Of a stretch of 64,000 nt of DNA, positions 42,013 through 50,900 are shown piece after piece. The stretch comes from Variovorax ginsengisoli. GTDB lineage: Bacteria; Pseudomonadota; Gammaproteobacteria; Burkholderiales; Burkholderiaceae_C. Both the position numbers and the translations under genes were made by a program. The first letter of the stretch is position 1. Each line of letters begins with the position of its first letter. Location of the stretch: the NCBI RefSeq assembly GCF_030486595.1, contig NZ_JAUJZH010000002.1, forward strand, positions 391,120 through 455,119. The letters are read 5' to 3'. The notes under the pieces were generated by a model that made no database searches, was not told the DNA's origin, and saw only the letters and a list, made by a program, of their open reading frames with translations.

Positions 42013-43224
42013 ATGAATCCCATGCGCCTAGCCTTCACCGCGGCCGCCGTCGCCACGCTCGCCACCGCACTCGCTCCGGCGCATGCGCAGGGCGTCATCA
42101 AGATCGGCGAGATCAACAGCTACAAGGCGCAGCCCGCCTTCCTCGAGCCCTACAAGAAGGGGATGGAGCTGGCGGTCGACGAGATCAATGCGGCCGGCGG
42201 CGTCAACGGCAAGAAGATCGAACTGATCAGCCGCGACGACAACGCCAACCCGGGCGACGCGGTGCGCGTGGCCGAAGAACTGGTCTCGCGCGAGAAGGTC
42301 GACATCCTGGCCGGCACCTTCCTGTCGAACACCGGCATGGCGGTGGCCGACTTCGCCAAGCAGAAGAAGTTCTTCTTCCTGGCCGGCGAGCCGCTGACCG
42401 ACAAGCTCACCTGGCAGGGCGGCAACGCCTACACCGTGCGCCTGCGTCCCGGCACCTACATGCAGGCCGCGATGCTGGTGCCCGAGGCGGCCAAGCTCAA
42501 GAAGAAGCGCTGGGCGGTGGTGTACCCCAACTACGAATACGGCCAGTCGGCCGTGGCGGCCTTCAAGACGCTGCTGAAGGCAGCCCAGCCCGATGTCGAG
42601 TTCGTCGCCGAGCAGGCCACGCCGCTCGGCAAGGTCGACGCCGGCAGCGTGGTGCAGGCGCTGTCCGATGCCAAGCCCGACGCGATCTTCAACGTGCTCT
42701 TTGGTGCCGACCTGTCGAAGTTCGTGCGCGAGGGCAACACCCGCGGCCTGTTCAAGGACCGCGAGGTGGTGAGCGTGCTCACCGGCGAGCCCGAATACAT
42801 GGACCCGCTCAAGGACGAGGCGCCCAACGGCTGGATCGTCACCGGCTACCCGTGGTACGGCATCACGACGGCCGATCACAAGAAATTCGAGCAGGCCTAC
42901 CAGGCCAAGTTCAAGGACTATCCGCGCCTGGGCTCGGTGGTCGGCTACAGCATGATCAAGTCGGCCGCGGCGGGCATCGCGAAGGCCAAGAGCACCGACA
43001 CCGAGAAGGTGGTCGCGGCCTTCAAGGGCCTGCAGGTCGACACGCCCTTCGGCAAGATCACCTACCGCCCCGAGGACAACCAGTCGACCATGGGCGCCTT
43101 CGTGGGCCGCACCAAGAACGAGGGCGGCAAGGGCGTGATGGTCGACTACGTGTATCTCGACGGCGCCGACGCCAAGTACCAGCCGAGCGCCGCCGAGATC
43201 AAGAAGTCGCGCGCCGCCGACTGA
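42013..43224 (+). CDS. ABC transporter substrate-binding protein (branched-chain amino acid/aromatic acid type)
   Basis: 403 residues with a signal peptide (MNPMRLAFTAAAVATLATALAPAHAQ, cleavage near 26). Periplasmic-binding fold type I as in LivK: IKIGEINSYKAQPAFLEPYKKGMELAVDEINAAGGVNGKKIELISRDD, then DILAGTFLSNTG. AAGGAG sits at 42001-42006 before ATG 42013. Followed by a fused permease and two ATPases, it completes an importer. In this island the probable ligand is nicotinate or nicotinamide; the usual ligands of the family are branched-chain amino acids and aromatic acids. Confidence 0.88.
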   Translation: MNPMRLAFTAAAVATLATALAPAHAQGVIKIGEINSYKAQPAFLEPYKKGMELAVDEINAAGGVNGKKIELISRDDNANPGDAVRVAEELVSREKVDILAGTFLSNTGMAVADFAKQKKFFFLAGEPLTDKLTWQGGNAYTVRLRPGTYMQAAMLVPEAAKLKKKRWAVVYPNYEYGQSAVAAFKTLLKAAQPDVEFVAEQATPLGKVDAGSVVQALSDAKPDAIFNVLFGADLSKFVREGNTRGLFKDREVVSVLTGEPEYMDPLKDEAPNGWIVTGYPWYGITTADHKKFEQAYQAKFKDYPRLGSVVGYSMIKSAAAGIAKAKSTDTEKVVAAFKGLQVDTPFGKITYRPEDNQSTMGAFVGRTKNEGGKGVMVDYVYLDGADAKYQPSAAEIKKSRAAD

Positions 43225-43242
43225 GCCAGGAACGAACGGGTC

Positions 43243-45159
43243 ATGAGCTTTTCAGGTTTCATCGTCCAGCTGCTCAACGGGCTGGCGAGCGCGTCCTCGC
43301 TGTTCCTCGTGGCGGCCGGGCTGTCGCTGATCTTCGGCGTCACGCGCATCGTGAACTTCGCCCATGGCTCGTTCTTCATGGTCGGCATCTACGTCGCCTA
43401 CACGCTGGTCGACCGGCTGGGCACCGGCTTCGGCTTCTGGCCGGCGCTGGTGATGGCGGCACTCGCGGTCGGCGTGCTGGGTGCGCTGATCGAGGTGGTA
43501 CTGCTGCGGCGCATCTACAAGGCGCCCGAGCTCTTTCAACTGCTGGCCACCTTCGCGCTCGTGCTGGTCATCAAGGACGCGGTGCTGTGGCTCTGGGGCC
43601 CCGACGAACTGCTGGGGCCGCGCGCGCCGGGCCTCGCCGGTTCGGTCATGATCCTCGGGCGGCAGTTTCCTTCCTACGACCTGTTCCTGATCGTGGTCGG
43701 TCCGGTGGTGCTCGGCCTGGTCTGGCTGCTGCTGACCCGCACCCGCTTCGGCACCCTGGTGCGCGCCGCCACGCAAGACCGTGAGATGGTCAGCGCGCTG
43801 GGCGTCAACCAGGCCTGGCTGTTCACCGCGGTGTTCGCGCTCGGCGCGCTGCTCGCGGGCCTGGGCGGCGCGCTGCAGCTGCCGCGCGAGCCCGCCACGC
43901 TCGAGATGGACCTCAACACCATCGGCGCGGCCTTCGTGGTGGTGGTGGTCGGCGGCATGGGCTCGATCCCCGGCGCCTACGCCGCCGCGCTGCTGATCGC
44001 CGAGATCAAGGCGATCTGCATCTGGCTCGGCGTGGTCGACGTGTTCGGCATCCCGGTCTCGTTCTCCAAGCTCACGCTGGTGGTCGACTTCCTGGTCATG
44101 GCCGTGGTGCTGGTCTGGCGCCCCTGGGGCCTGTTCGGCAAGCCGCAGGCGCCGAGCCGCTACGTCGGCATGCAGGAAGAGCCTCTGCGGCGGCCCAGCC
44201 GCGCCTACGTGATCGCAGTCGCGCTGTTCGGCCTGGCGCTGGTCGCGATGCCCCTGCTCACGGCCGGCTCGCCCTACACCACCGTGCTGCTGATCGACCT
44301 GCTGATCGCCGCCCTGTTCGCTGCCAGCCTGCACTTCATCATGGGCCCGGCCGGCATGCACTCCTTCGGCCACGCGGCCTATTTCGGGCTCGGTGCCTAC
44401 GGCGCCGCGCTGCTGGTGCGCGCCAGCGGGATGCCGATGGAACTGGCGCTGGTCGTCGCGCCGCTGGTGGCCGCGGCGGGCGCCTTCGTCTATGGCTGGT
44501 TCGCGGTGCGGCTGTCCGGGGTCTATCTCGCGATGCTCACCTTGGCCTTCGCCCAGATCACCTGGGCCATCACCTACCAGTGGGACAGCTTCACCGGCGG
44601 CAGCAACGGCCTCACGGGTGTCTGGCCTTCCGAGTGGCTGGCCGACAAGCGGACCTACTACTGGGTCACGCTGGCGCTGGTCGGGCTGGGCGTGTGGTGG
44701 CTGCGCCGCGTGCTGTTCTCGCCCTTCGGCTATGCGCTGCGCGCCGGCCGCGATTCGCAGCTGCGTGCCGATGCGATCGGCATCGACGTCAAGCGCATGC
44801 AGTGGGCCGCCTTCGTGATCGCCGGCACCGCGGCGGGCCTGGCGGGGGCGCTCTATGCCTTCTCCAAGGGCAGCATCTCGCCTGAATCGCTGAGCGTCGG
44901 CAAGTCGGTCGACGGGCTGGTGATGGTGCTGCTCGGCGGCATCCAGACACTGGCCGGCCCGGTGGTCGGCGCGGTCACCTTCACCTGGCTGCACGACACC
45001 GTGGCGCGCAACACCGACTACTGGCGCGCGATGCTGGGCGGCATCATCCTGCTGCTGGTGCTGCTGTTCCCGCAGGGCATCGCGGGCTTCGCCAAGCAGC
45101 TCTTCGATCGCCGCCGGCACAAGGCCGAAGCGGTCGAACTGGAAGAGGTGAAGGCATGA
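43243..45159 (+). CDS. Fused LivH-LivM ABC permease
   Basis: 638 residues combining two permease domains usually made as separate proteins. Residues ~1-300 are LivH-like (LNGLASASSLFLVAAGLSLIFGVTRIVNFAHGSFFMVG, GALIEVVLLRRIY, GAYAAALLIAEIK). Residues ~320-620 are LivM-like (GPAGMHSFGHAAYFGLGAYGAAL, SGVYLAMLTLAFAQITWA, GLAGALYAFSKGSISPESL). About 17 membrane helices in total. The fusion guarantees a 1:1 heterodimeric channel. The stop overlaps the start of the first ATPase gene (ATGA). Confidence 0.92.
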   Translation: MSFSGFIVQLLNGLASASSLFLVAAGLSLIFGVTRIVNFAHGSFFMVGIYVAYTLVDRLGTGFGFWPALVMAALAVGVLGALIEVVLLRRIYKAPELFQLLATFALVLVIKDAVLWLWGPDELLGPRAPGLAGSVMILGRQFPSYDLFLIVVGPVVLGLVWLLLTRTRFGTLVRAATQDREMVSALGVNQAWLFTAVFALGALLAGLGGALQLPREPATLEMDLNTIGAAFVVVVVGGMGSIPGAYAAALLIAEIKAICIWLGVVDVFGIPVSFSKLTLVVDFLVMAVVLVWRPWGLFGKPQAPSRYVGMQEEPLRRPSRAYVIAVALFGLALVAMPLLTAGSPYTTVLLIDLLIAALFAASLHFIMGPAGMHSFGHAAYFGLGAYGAALLVRASGMPMELALVVAPLVAAAGAFVYGWFAVRLSGVYLAMLTLAFAQITWAITYQWDSFTGGSNGLTGVWPSEWLADKRTYYWVTLALVGLGVWWLRRVLFSPFGYALRAGRDSQLRADAIGIDVKRMQWAAFVIAGTAAGLAGALYAFSKGSISPESLSVGKSVDGLVMVLLGGIQTLAGPVVGAVTFTWLHDTVARNTDYWRAMLGGIILLLVLLFPQGIAGFAKQLFDRRRHKAEAVELEEVKA

Positions 45160-45959
45160 GCCTCCTCAAAGTCAACGAACTCGGCAAGTCCTTCGGCGGC
45201 GTCAAGGCGGTCGACGGCATCAGCTTCGAGCTCGCGGCCGGCGAACTGCTGGCACTCATCGGCCCCAACGGCGCGGGCAAGTCGACCACCTTCAACATGG
45301 TCAACGGCCAGCTCAACGCCGACCGCGGATCGATCCTGCTCGACGGCCAGGAACTGGTGGGGCGCAAGCCGCGCGAGATCTGGCGCCTGGGCGTGGGACG
45401 CACCTTCCAGATCGCCGAGACCTTCGCCTCGCTCACCGTGGTCGAGAACGTGCAGATGGCGCTGCTGTCGCACGACCACAAGCTGTTCTCGACCTGGCGC
45501 CGCGCCTCGGACCACAAGCGCGACGAGGCGCTGGCGCTGCTCGACCAGGTCGGCATGAAGTCGCAAGCCGACCGGCCCTGCAGCGTGCTGGCCTACGGCG
45601 ACGTCAAGCGGGTCGAGCTCGCGATCGCGATGGCCAACAGCCCGAAGCTGCTGCTCATGGACGAACCCACCGCGGGCATGGCACCCAAGGAGCGCAACTC
45701 GCTGATGGCCCTGACCAAGCAGCTCGTGATCGACCGCGGCATGGCGGTGCTGTTCACGGAACACAGCATGGACGTCGTGTTCGCCTACGCCGACCGCATG
45801 ATCGTGCTGGCCCGCGGGCGCCTGATCGCCCAGGGCAAGCCGCTCGAGATCCGCGACCATCCGAAGGTGCAGGAGGTGTACTTCGGCAGCGGCAAGACCT
45901 TCGAGAAGATTGCACAGAAGGCCGCTGCGGTGAACGCGGCGGTCGGGGAGCACGCATGA
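45156..45959 (+). CDS. ABC transporter ATPase, LivG type
   Basis: 267 residues. Walker A GPNGAGKST near 37-45, LivG-specific GVGRTFQIAETFASLTVVENV, a signature loop written as YGDVKRVELAIAMANSPK (LSGGQ is replaced by AYGDVKR), Walker B LLLMDEPTAGMAPKE and the switch His in LFTEHSMD. The degenerate signature is common in LivG proteins. Translationally coupled at both ends (ATGA overlaps). Confidence 0.92.
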   Translation: MSLLKVNELGKSFGGVKAVDGISFELAAGELLALIGPNGAGKSTTFNMVNGQLNADRGSILLDGQELVGRKPREIWRLGVGRTFQIAETFASLTVVENVQMALLSHDHKLFSTWRRASDHKRDEALALLDQVGMKSQADRPCSVLAYGDVKRVELAIAMANSPKLLLMDEPTAGMAPKERNSLMALTKQLVIDRGMAVLFTEHSMDVVFAYADRMIVLARGRLIAQGKPLEIRDHPKVQEVYFGSGKTFEKIAQKAAAVNAAVGEHA

Positions 45960-46690
45960 GTTCACACGAGACCTTGCTCGAAGCCAAGGCCCTGTGCGCC
46001 TGGTATGGCGCCGCGCAGATCCTCTACGACGTCGATCTCGAGGTCCGGCGCGGCGAAGTGGTCGCGCTGATGGGCCGCAACGGCGCCGGCAAGTCGACCA
46101 CGCTCAAGGCGCTGATCGGCATGCTGGCCAAGCGCCGCGGCGCGGTGCGCTTCCTCGGCCACGACATCTCGAAGAGCGAGCCGCATCTGGCGGCCCGGCT
46201 GGGCCTGGGCTTCGTGCCCGAGGACCGGCGCGTGTTCACCGACCTCAGCGTGATGGAGAACCTCGAGGTCGGGCGGCAGCCGGCACGCCGCTGGAGCGAC
46301 GGCACCGACGCGCCGCTGTGGACGCCCGAGCGCCTGTTCAAGCTGTTCCCGAACCTTGGCGAGATGCCGAACCGCCCGGGCGGCCGCATGAGCGGCGGCG
46401 AGCAGCAGATGCTGACCGTGGCGCGCACGCTGATGGGCAACCCGTACCTGGTGCTGCTCGACGAGCCCTCGGAGGGTGTCGCGCCCGTGATCGTCGAGCA
46501 GATGGCGAACATGATCCTGGAGCTGAAGGCGCAGGGCGTGAGCATCCTGCTGTCCGAGCAGAACATGCACTTCGCGGAGCTGGTGTCCGACCGGGCCTAC
46601 GTGCTCGAGAAGGGGCAGATCCGCTACCAGGCGTCGATGGCCGAACTGGCGGCCAACGACGAAGTCCGCCGTGCCTACCTGAGCGTCTGA
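45956..46690 (+). CDS. ABC transporter ATPase, LivF type
   Basis: 244 residues. Starts LLEAKALCAWYGAAQILYDVDLEV; Walker A GRNGAGKST, GLGFVPEDRRVFTDLSVMENLEV, signature MSGGEQQML, Walker B LVLLDEPSEGVAPV and Q in ILLSEQNMHFAELV as usual for LivF. It pairs with LivG to power the importer. The Tat-exported nicotinamidase gene begins 28 nt after the stop. Confidence 0.93.
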   Translation: MSSHETLLEAKALCAWYGAAQILYDVDLEVRRGEVVALMGRNGAGKSTTLKALIGMLAKRRGAVRFLGHDISKSEPHLAARLGLGFVPEDRRVFTDLSVMENLEVGRQPARRWSDGTDAPLWTPERLFKLFPNLGEMPNRPGGRMSGGEQQMLTVARTLMGNPYLVLLDEPSEGVAPVIVEQMANMILELKAQGVSILLSEQNMHFAELVSDRAYVLEKGQIRYQASMAELAANDEVRRAYLSV

Positions 46691-46718
46691 GTCTTTGTTC
46701 AACCCGAGGAGCGACACC

Positions 46719-47435
46719 ATGCAACGCAGAACCGTCCTGAAATCCGCGGCCGCTTTCGGCCTTGTCGGTGGCCTTGGCATTTCGATGCCGCTGTTCGCGG
46801 CCGCGAAGATCAAGCCGGCGGCCAATGCGGCGCTGATCGTGGTCGACGTGCAGAACTGCTTCATCGAAGGCGGCACGCTGCCGGTGAAGGGCGGCGCCGA
46901 AGTGGTGCCGGTCATCAACAAGCTCGCCGATGCGTTCCAGAACATCGTCGTCACGCAGGACTGGCACACGCCCGGCCATGCCTCGTTCGCCAGCACCTAC
47001 GCCGGCAAGAAGCCCTTCGAGAGCACCAAGCTCAGCTACGGCTCGCAGGTGCTGTGGCCCGACCACTGCGTGCAGGGCACCGACGACGCCGCGCTCAACA
47101 AGGACCTGAAGCTGCCGACCGCGCAGATCATCATCCGCAAGGGCTTCCACAAGGACATGGACAGCTATTCGGCCTTCGAGGAGGCCGACCACAAGACCGC
47201 CACCGGGCTGGCCGGCTACCTGAAGGCGCGGGGCGTGAAGACCGTGTTCGTCACCGGCCTGGCGACCGACTTCTGCGTCGCCTGGACCGCGATGGATGCA
47301 CGCAAGGCGGGCTTCGAGGTCTACGTGATCGAGGACGCGACGCGCGCCATCGACCTCAATGGCTCGCTGGCCGCGGCATGGAAGCAGATGGCGGCCAAGG
47401 GCGTGAAGCGCATCCAGTCCACGGACATCGTCTGA
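46719..47435 (+). CDS. pncA: Tat-exported nicotinamidase (isochorismatase family)
   Basis: 238 residues. The N-terminus QRRTVLKSAAAFGLVGG is a twin-arginine signal with a cleavage region near AAA-KIK (about 29). The mature enzyme has the PncA triad: Asp43 in VVDVQNCF, Lys141 in IIRKGFHKDMDSYSAF and Cys186 in VTGLATDFCV. Metal ligands are Asp81, His83 and His87 in QDWHTPGHASF, plus WPDHCVQGT. It would hydrolyse nicotinamide to nicotinate and ammonia in the periplasm, unlike the cytosolic PncA of NAD salvage. GAGGAG precedes the ATG. It lies between the importer and the nicotinate hydroxylase genes. Confidence 0.88.
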   Translation: MQRRTVLKSAAAFGLVGGLGISMPLFAAAKIKPAANAALIVVDVQNCFIEGGTLPVKGGAEVVPVINKLADAFQNIVVTQDWHTPGHASFASTYAGKKPFESTKLSYGSQVLWPDHCVQGTDDAALNKDLKLPTAQIIIRKGFHKDMDSYSAFEEADHKTATGLAGYLKARGVKTVFVTGLATDFCVAWTAMDARKAGFEVYVIEDATRAIDLNGSLAAAWKQMAAKGVKRIQSTDIV

Positions 47436-47448
47436 GCCGCCCGGGAAG

Positions 47449-47928
47449 ATGCCGGAGCTCGGACTCAAGGTCAACGGACGCAGCGTCGAACTCAGGGCGT
47501 CGCATGAGGCCTCGCTGCTGCATGTGCTGCGCAACGACCTGGGGCTCAACGGGCCCAAGTTCGGCTGCGGCCTCGGCCAGTGCGGCGCCTGCACCGTGTG
47601 GGTCGACGGCACGGCGGCGCGGGCCTGCGTGATTCCGGCGCACGGCGTGGCCGGCCGCGAGATCACCACGCTCGAAGGCCTCGGCACCCGTGAGCACTGG
47701 CATCCCGTGCAGCAGGGCTTCGAAGACGCCCAGGCCGCGCAGTGCGGCTACTGCCTCAACGGCATGGTAATGCAGGCCGCGGCGCTGCTCGCGCGCGAGC
47801 CGAATCCGAGCGAGGCGCGCATCCGCAGCGAGCTGTCGGGCAACCTGTGCCGTTGCGGCACCCACGTCGAGATCCTGGACGCGGTGCAGCGTGCCGCGCT
47901 GCGGATCGCGGAAGGCGCCGGCACGTGA
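47449..47928 (+). CDS. nicA: Nicotinate hydroxylase/dehydrogenase small [2Fe-2S] subunit
   Basis: 159 residues, xanthine dehydrogenase-family iron-sulfur subunit with two [2Fe-2S] clusters. The plant-ferredoxin-type cluster is CGLGQCGACTVWV with a later Cys in ARACVIP. The alpha-helical cluster is CGYCLNGM and NLCRCGTH. It passes electrons from the molybdenum centre of NicB to its hemes. Starts 13 nt after pncA; the stop overlaps the GTG start of nicB. Confidence 0.9.
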   Translation: MPELGLKVNGRSVELRASHEASLLHVLRNDLGLNGPKFGCGLGQCGACTVWVDGTAARACVIPAHGVAGREITTLEGLGTREHWHPVQQGFEDAQAAQCGYCLNGMVMQAAALLAREPNPSEARIRSELSGNLCRCGTHVEILDAVQRAALRIAEGAGT

Positions 47929-50900
47929 CGCGCCGCGCCGACCTGCCCCGCACGCGCAGCGATTTCCTCCAGGCCGACGGCGTTCTCGTCGTCGTGCGCG
48001 AGACGCCCCCGGCGCCGCCGCCGTCGCCGGGCCAGCCGGCGGCAGTGGCGGGCGATCCGGCCGAGGGGCCGGAGGTGCTGCTTGCGGTCTGGGACGACGG
48101 CAGCGTCACGGCGCTGAACGGCCATGTCGACCTCGGCACCGGCATCCAGACCGCCCTGTCGCAGATCGTGGCCGAGGAGCTCGACCTGCCGATGGCGCAG
48201 GTCCGCATGGTGCTCGGAGACACCGCGCGCGCGCCCAACCAGGGGGCGACGATCGCCAGCGCCTCGATCCAGATCCACGCGGCCCCGCTGCGGCATGCGG
48301 CGGCACAGGCGCGCGGCTGGCTGATCGCGCAGGCAGCGGAGCAACTGGGCGTGCAGCCCGCGCTGCTGACCCTGCGCGACGGCCGGGTCCGGCACCGCGA
48401 CGACCCGGCCTTCGGCATCGGCATCGGCGAGCTGGTGGCCGGCGGCCGCAGCGTGCTGCAGCTGGACACGTTGTCGAAACCGAAGGACCCGGCCGACTAC
48501 CGCATCGTCGGCCGTTCGCAGCCGCGCGTCGATATCCCTGCCAAGCTGGCCGGCGAGACCGTCTTCGTGCACGACATGCGCCTGCCCGGCATGCTGCACG
48601 GCCGCGTCGTGCGGCCGCCCTATGCGGGGGCGGACCATGGCGACTACATCGGCAACACGCTGGAGTCGGTCGACGAGGCCTCGATCGCGCACATTCCCGG
48701 CATCCGTGCCGTGGTCGTGATCCGCGATTTCGTCGGCATCGTCGCCGAGCGCGAGGAGCACGCCGAACAGGCGCTGCGCGAACTGCGCGTGCACTGGAAG
48801 GCCTGGCCCGGCCTGCCGCCGCTGGACGACCTCGAAGGGGCGATCAGCGCCAATCCGTCGACGCAGCGCCTGCTGGTCGACGAAGGCGATGCCGACGCCG
48901 GGCTGGCGGGGGCGGCGCAGCCGATGCCGCGCACCTATGTCTGGCCCTATCAGATGCATGCGTCGATCGGTCCTTCGTGCGCGCTGGCGCATTGGCAGCC
49001 GGGTGGTGAGGCCGAACTCCGCGTCTGGGCCGGTTCCCAGAACCCGCACGTGCTGCGGGCCGACCTGGCGAAGCTGATGGGCCTGGACGACACCGCGGTC
49101 GACGTGGTGCGCATGGAGGCCGCCGGCTGCTACGGCCGCAACGGCGCCGACGATGTCGCGGCCGACGCGGCCCTGCTGGCGCGCGCGGCCGGCGCCCCGG
49201 TGCGGGTGCAGCTCACGCGCGAGCAGGAGCACCTGTGGGAGCCCAAGGGCGCCGCGCAGCTGATGCGCGTCCAGGGCGGGCTCGATGCCGAGGGCGGCGT
49301 CGCGGCCTACGACTTCGAGACCTCCTACCCGTCGAACGGCGCGCCGACGCTGGCCTTGCTGCTGACCCGGGCCGTCGAGCCGGTGGCGCAGGCCTTCGAG
49401 ATGGGCGACCGCACCGCGCGGCCGCCCTACACCTATCCGAACCTGCGGGTGAAGGTCAACGACATGGCGCCGATCGTGCGCGCCTCGTGGCTGCGCGGGG
49501 TGTCGGCGCTGCCGAGCTCGTTCGCCCACGAGTCCTATGTCGACGAACTCGCGACCGCCGCGGGTGTCGACCCGGTGGCTTTCCGGCTGCGCCATCTGCA
49601 CGATCCGCGCGCCGCCGAGCTGGTGCGCCAGACCGCGCAGAAGGCCGGCTGGCGCATGCGCACGGGCCCGCAGGAGAACGCCGACAACGGCCTCGGCCCG
49701 GGCGGCGACGTGCTGTTCGGCCAGGGCTTCGCGTATGCGCGCTACGTACACAGCAAGTGGCCGGGCTTCGGCGCCGCCTGGTCGGCCTGGGTGGCCGATG
49801 TCGAGGTCAACCGCAAGACCGGCGAGGTGCATGTGCGGCGCGTGGTGGTCGGCCATGACGCCGGGCTGATGGTCAACCCGGCCGGTGTCGAGCACCAGAT
49901 CCACGGCAACGTGATCCAGACGACCAGCCGCGCGCTCAAGGAGCAGGTGCGCTTCGCGCCGCAGGCCGCGCCCGGGTCGGCGCTGCTGCCCGGCCGGCCG
50001 CCCTCGGGCGTGGTCGCCAGCCGCGAGTGGGGCAGCTACCCGATCATCAACTTCCGCGAAGTGCCGGTGATCGAGGTGATGCACCTGCAGCGGCCCGGCG
50101 AGCCGTCGCTGGGCGCCGGCGAATCGTCCTCGGTGCCGGGCACCGCCGCGATCGCCAACGCGATCTTCGATGCCACCGGCGTGCGCTTCCGCTCGCCGCC
50201 GTTCACGCCCGAAGTGGTGCGGGCGGCGCTCAATCCGCTGCCGGCGCCGGCCGGGCCCGAAACCGCTCCCGCGGCGGCCCCGCGGCAGCTGCCGGCCTCC
50301 GCACCATGGCCGAAGCGGCGCGGCCTGTGGGCCGGCGCCGGCGCGCTCATCGTCGGCGGCATCGGCGTGGTCGCGGGGCTCGCGGGCTGGCGCTCGGCGA
50401 TCGCGCCGGTCAGCTTCAGTGCGCCGGCTTACAGCGAGGCGACGATCGAGCGCGGCCGCCGGCTGGCCGCGCTCGGCGACTGCGCGGTCTGCCACACGGC
50501 GCCGGGCGGCACGCCCAACGCGGGCGGCCGGGCGATGGAGACGCCCTTCGGCACCATCTACACCACCAACCTCACGCCCGATGCCGACACCGGCCTCGGC
50601 CGCTGGTCGTTCACGGCCTTCCAGCGGGCGATGCGCGAGGGCATCTCGCGCGACGGCCATCACCTGTACCCGGCCTTTCCGTACACCGCCTTCGCCAAGA
50701 CCAGCGACGACGACCTGCAGGCGCTCTACGCCTACTTCATGTCGCTGCCGCCGGTGCGCGCCGAGACGCCGCCGGCGGCGCTCAAGTTCCCCTTCGGCCT
50801 GCGTCCGCTGATGGCCGGCTGGAACGCGCTGTTCCACGACCCCGCGCCCTACCGGCCGGTGACGGCCCAGAGCGCCGAATGGAACCGTGGCGCCTACCTG

